The notes under the pieces were generated by a model. That model worked only from the letters and a program-made list of their open reading frames with translations. It was not told the origin of the DNA and did no database searches. 48,004 bases of DNA from positions 1-48,004 of the forward strand of contig JABJAN010000109.1 of the NCBI GenBank assembly GCA_018666135.1, in the 5' to 3' direction. Each line of letters opens with the position of its first letter. The first letter of the stretch is position 1. Shown here in pieces: positions 44,972 through 48,004 of the stretch. The DNA comes from Alphaproteobacteria bacterium. Its GTDB lineage: Bacteria; Pseudomonadota; Alphaproteobacteria; Puniceispirillales; Puniceispirillaceae. The position numbers were made by a program, and so were the translations under genes.

Positions 44972-47233
44972 ATGAGCGATAAAATTAACACTTTAAAAGA
45001 AGATGCAATGGCCTTTCACACTATGGGAAGACCTGGAAAACTTGAAGTAGTTCCTACTAAGCCTCTGAATACCCAACGTGATTTATCACTCGCATATTCG
45101 CCTGGTGTAGCAGAGCCGTGCATCATTATTAATAAAGATCCTGAAACAGCCTATGATTATACAGCAAAAGGAAATCTTGTTGCTATTATCTCAAACGGCA
45201 CAGCTGTTTTAGGGTTAGGCAATATTGGTGCAATTGCATCAAAGCCTGTCATGGAAGGAAAAGCCGTTTTATTTAAAAAGTTCGCTGACCTAGATGGTAT
45301 TGATTTAGAAATTGATACAGAAGATCCGGATAAATTTATTGAAGCTGTGTCCTTATTAGGTCCGTCATTTGGCGGAATCAATCTTGAAGATATAGCAGCC
45401 CCTGAATGTTTTATCATTGAACAACGCCTGCGGGAAATTATGGATATACCTGTATTTCACGATGACCAACATGGAACTGCTATCATTACTGCAGCAGGTT
45501 TAATGAACGCACTTCATTTAACAGGACGTGAATTTAAAGATATTAAAGTTGTATGTAACGGTGCTGGATCTGCTTCAATTGCGTGTGTTGAGCTTATCAA
45601 AGCCATAGGCGTACCGCATAATAATATCATCTTAGTAGATAGAACAGGAGTGATATATCAAGGTCGCGAAAAGGGCATGAATCAATGGAAGTCTGCTCAT
45701 GCGGTAAAGACAGATGCTCGCACTCTAGAAGAAGCTATCGAGGGTGCAGATGTATTTTTGGGTCTTTCTGCTGCTGGTGCAGTAAGCAAAGAGATGGTTA
45801 AAAAAATGGCAAATGAGCCCATTATTTTTGCTATGGCCAATCCTGATCCTGAAATCTCACCTGAAGACGCAAAAGAAGCAAGGTCAGATGCAATCATTGC
45901 AACTGGGCGCTCTGACTATCCAAATCAGGTAAATAATGTTCTTGGCTTTCCATATATTTTCCGCGGCGCCTTAGATGTTCGCGCGTCAGCAATCAACGAA
46001 GAAATGAAAATTGCTGCTGCTAATGCGATTGCTATGCTTGCCAGAGAAGATGTGCCAGATGAAGTGAATAATGCTTACTCAGGTCAGCCTCTTAAATTTG
46101 GCAGAGATTATATAATTCCAGCACCATTTGACCCGCGTCTCATATCTGCAATTTCAAGTGCCGTTGCGCAAGCAGCGATGGATACAGGAGTTGCACGCAA
46201 ACCAATTAAGGATATGCAAGCCTATAAAAACGAATTATCAGCGCGTCTCGACCCAACAGCGTCATTCTTACAAGAAATCTATGACCGCATCTCTCCTAAA
46301 AACGCAAAAGTTGTTTTTGCAGAAGGGGAAGAAGAAGTTGTTATTCGTGCTGCACTTGCCTTTAGAAATAGTGGGTACGGGCAGCCTATACTTGTTGGTC
46401 GCGAACATAGAATAAAACAAGCTATTGAAAATCTTGGGCTTGATGGCGCAGATGATTTGCCGATCACAAATGCAAAAATATCAGAACAAAATGATGTATA
46501 TACAAACAGCCTTTATAATCGACTTCAACGGGATGGATATCTTTATAGAGATTGCCAGCGCATGGTAAATTTGGATAGAAATATCTTTGGGGCGTGCATG
46601 GTGGTAAATGGCGAAGCTGATGCAATGGTAACTGGCGTTACACGCTCTTTTAAAGCTAGCTTTGAGCATGTTAAACGGGTTATCGACACCAAGGAAGGTG
46701 AAATATTCGCCTCCTGTTCTATGCTAATTTCCAAAGGACGCACTGTTTTTCTTGGTGATACCTCTATTTATGAACGCCCAACATCAGAGCAATTGGCTAA
46801 AATAGCAATTGCTGTTTCTGCTCAGGCAAAATTAATGGGGCATACACCACGCGTTGCCTTATTATCCTTTTCAAATTTTGGTGCTCCTTCTGGACCATCA
46901 ACTGACCATATTGTTGAGGCAATAAAAATACTTGATTCAATGAATGTTGACTTTGAGTATGATGGTGAGATGAGTGCCGAAGTTGCATTAAATTACGAAT
47001 TGCAAAGGAAACGCTATCCATTCTGTAGATTAACTGGAGCTGCTAATATTTTGATAATGCCAGGATTACATTCTGCCAATATTTCATTCAAATTAATGCA
47101 ACAGCTTGGTGGCGGTTCTGTAATTGGCCCTATGTTAATTGGATCTCAACATCCATTCCAAATTGTACAAATGGGCGCACAGGTAAATGATATTGTTAAT
47201 GCTGCTGCAATGGCTGTTTATGAAACACTTTAA
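44972..47233 (+). CDS. maeB: NADP-dependent malic enzyme with phosphotransacetylase domain
   Basis: MaeB decarboxylates malate to pyruvate, yielding NADPH. The 753-residue protein is the long form. Residues 1-430 are malic enzyme (YSPGVAEPC, FHDDQHGTAI, VCNGAGSASIACVELI, GLSAAGAVSKEMVKKM). Residues about 430-753 resemble phosphotransacetylase (KVVFAEGEEEVVIRAA to MALTGVTRS-like and final GPMLIGSQHPFQIVQ). In this fused form the second domain is usually regulatory, not catalytic. ATG 44972 has AGGA 6 bases upstream. It is followed by the lipoprotein gene after six bases. Confidence 0.96.
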   Translation: MSDKINTLKEDAMAFHTMGRPGKLEVVPTKPLNTQRDLSLAYSPGVAEPCIIINKDPETAYDYTAKGNLVAIISNGTAVLGLGNIGAIASKPVMEGKAVLFKKFADLDGIDLEIDTEDPDKFIEAVSLLGPSFGGINLEDIAAPECFIIEQRLREIMDIPVFHDDQHGTAIITAAGLMNALHLTGREFKDIKVVCNGAGSASIACVELIKAIGVPHNNIILVDRTGVIYQGREKGMNQWKSAHAVKTDARTLEEAIEGADVFLGLSAAGAVSKEMVKKMANEPIIFAMANPDPEISPEDAKEARSDAIIATGRSDYPNQVNNVLGFPYIFRGALDVRASAINEEMKIAAANAIAMLAREDVPDEVNNAYSGQPLKFGRDYIIPAPFDPRLISAISSAVAQAAMDTGVARKPIKDMQAYKNELSARLDPTASFLQEIYDRISPKNAKVVFAEGEEEVVIRAALAFRNSGYGQPILVGREHRIKQAIENLGLDGADDLPITNAKISEQNDVYTNSLYNRLQRDGYLYRDCQRMVNLDRNIFGACMVVNGEADAMVTGVTRSFKASFEHVKRVIDTKEGEIFASCSMLISKGRTVFLGDTSIYERPTSEQLAKIAIAVSAQAKLMGHTPRVALLSFSNFGAPSGPSTDHIVEAIKILDSMNVDFEYDGEMSAEVALNYELQRKRYPFCRLTGAANILIMPGLHSANISFKLMQQLGGGSVIGPMLIGSQHPFQIVQMGAQVNDIVNAAAMAVYETL

Positions 47234-47239
47234 CAGGCA

Positions 47240-47944
47240 ATGTATGTGAAGATTTTTTTAGCTATTATTAAATTAAACAGACATTACTTTTCTATTTGCT
47301 TGGCAACTATTCTACTTTCAGCCTGTAATGGGCTTCCTAATACTATTGGGAAGCCTATTATTACGAACAGCAGTCAGACTAAAAATTTATCTGAAACAAA
47401 ACCTGTTAATAGCGTTTTATCACCTGCAGAAAAACCCGAGCCAACCCCACCAATAATAGAACAAGCCACACAATCAGATACAGCGGTAGCAGCTAAAACA
47501 ACAGGTGAGGGAGAACAAGCAGTAGCAAATATCAACAACACTAATTTGCCTTTAAAAGAAGAGGTAAATGAAATAGATGATTCTACTGAACAACAGCGTG
47601 ATCCAGAACCGACGATAGCTTCATTAGAAAAGCCTAATGAGGCACAAGATATAATTGCTCTCCAATCTGTTATTACACCCATAGAGCCAATCAAATTAGA
47701 TAGTCTAATCAGCAAAAATATGGCAGAGCTTGAGACCCTGTTAGGGCCTCCAAAATTTATAATTGAAGAACAGAAAATGCGTGTTTGGCAATATGCAGCA
47801 GGAGAATGTATTTTTGATTTTTTTCTGTATCTAGAGCAAGGAAATTTTATCGTAACATATACTGATTTTCGGGCAAAAATGTTGAATCAAACAATCGAAA
47901 AATCACTATGTGAATATGCATTAGCACACGCACAAACGCCTTAG
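47240..47944 (+). CDS. Predicted lipoprotein with conserved C-terminal domain, unknown function
   Basis: The N-terminus is a lipoprotein signal: a basic and hydrophobic stretch ending in the lipobox LLSAC, so Cys29 would be acylated. A long low-complexity, proline- and acid-rich linker (about residues 30-150) follows. The C-terminal 80 residues form a compact domain with MAELETLLGPPKFIIEEQKMRVWQYAAGECIFDFFLYL, a pattern I associate with uncharacterised alphaproteobacterial proteins carrying a leading LLGPP turn and a WQY strand. Two Cys (in ECIF and LCEY) may form a disulfide. It starts six bases after maeB, with AGG just before the ATG. Function unknown. Confidence 0.85.
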   Translation: MYVKIFLAIIKLNRHYFSICLATILLSACNGLPNTIGKPIITNSSQTKNLSETKPVNSVLSPAEKPEPTPPIIEQATQSDTAVAAKTTGEGEQAVANINNTNLPLKEEVNEIDDSTEQQRDPEPTIASLEKPNEAQDIIALQSVITPIEPIKLDSLISKNMAELETLLGPPKFIIEEQKMRVWQYAAGECIFDFFLYLEQGNFIVTYTDFRAKMLNQTIEKSLCEYALAHAQTP

Positions 47945-48004
47945 ATTATTTAAGTATTTATTAGTCTTGCATCCTATTTACTTATAAATTCTTTTCTGAA
48001 AATA

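Noticed and set aside
1-48004. CRISPR arrays, insertion sequences or prophage
   Set aside because: No regularly spaced repeats, transposase-like frames or integrase-like genes were seen in any part of the window.

Overview
This is an AT-rich chromosomal segment of an alphaproteobacterium. The assignment rests on gene order: recF-dnaN-dnaA-rpsT-(x)-mutM / ubiE-ubiB-coaBC-dut, fabA-fabB-fabI, rimP-nusA-ylxR-infB-rbfA-truB-rpsO-pnp, tsaB-rimI-miaB-phoH-ybeY-corC-lnt-metK-trmB and mutS-glnD-murJ-trpS-nfu are all arrangements familiar from Alphaproteobacteria. The low G+C, short intergenic gaps and lack of mobile DNA fit a streamlined, possibly marine lineage (Rhodospirillales or SAR116-like), but that placement is inference. 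I saw no rRNA, tRNA, insertion sequence, prophage or CRISPR array.

Layout. 1-4289 (minus): recF (cut by the left window edge), dnaN, dnaA (TTG start) and rpsT. 4390-5665 (minus): a small membrane-anchored protein of unknown function and mutM. 5794-10868 (plus): ubiE, ubiB, coaBC (with an unexpected N-terminal helix-turn-helix), dut and a MoeB/ThiF-type E1 enzyme. 10901-11878 (minus): a 2-hydroxyacid dehydrogenase, divergent from an SH3-domain envelope protein (11979-12653, plus). 12730-15275 (plus): the unsaturated fatty-acid set fabA-fabB-fabI. A double hairpin then separates these from a long minus block. 15392-24952 holds the transcription/translation operon read rimP to pnp. 25138-33856 holds tsaB, rimI, miaB, phoH, ybeY, corC, lnt, metK and trmB. 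At 33912-35943 a tail-to-tail pair of envelope enzymes (NodB-type deacetylase, Bax-type glucosaminidase) interrupts the housekeeping order. 35986-44852 (minus) holds mutS, glnD, murJ, trpS and nfu. 44972-47944 (plus) holds the malic enzyme-phosphotransacetylase fusion and a lipoprotein.

How the genes work together. The window is core cell maintenance: replication initiation and repair (DnaA, DnaN, RecF, MutM, MutS, Dut), ribosome production and RNA decay (S20, S15, IF2, RbfA, RimP, YbeY, PNPase, NusA), tRNA modification (TruB, MiaB, TsaB, TrmB), ubiquinone and CoA synthesis, anaerobic-type unsaturated fatty-acid synthesis, nitrogen signalling (GlnD), and envelope assembly (Lnt, MurJ, glucosaminidase, deacetylase). 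I found no obvious new multi-gene system. The most unusual feature is the helix-turn-helix fused to the N-terminus of CoaBC, with a short dyad just upstream. Next are the uncharacterised proteins at 4390-4809 and 47240-47944 and several promoter-associated repeats.
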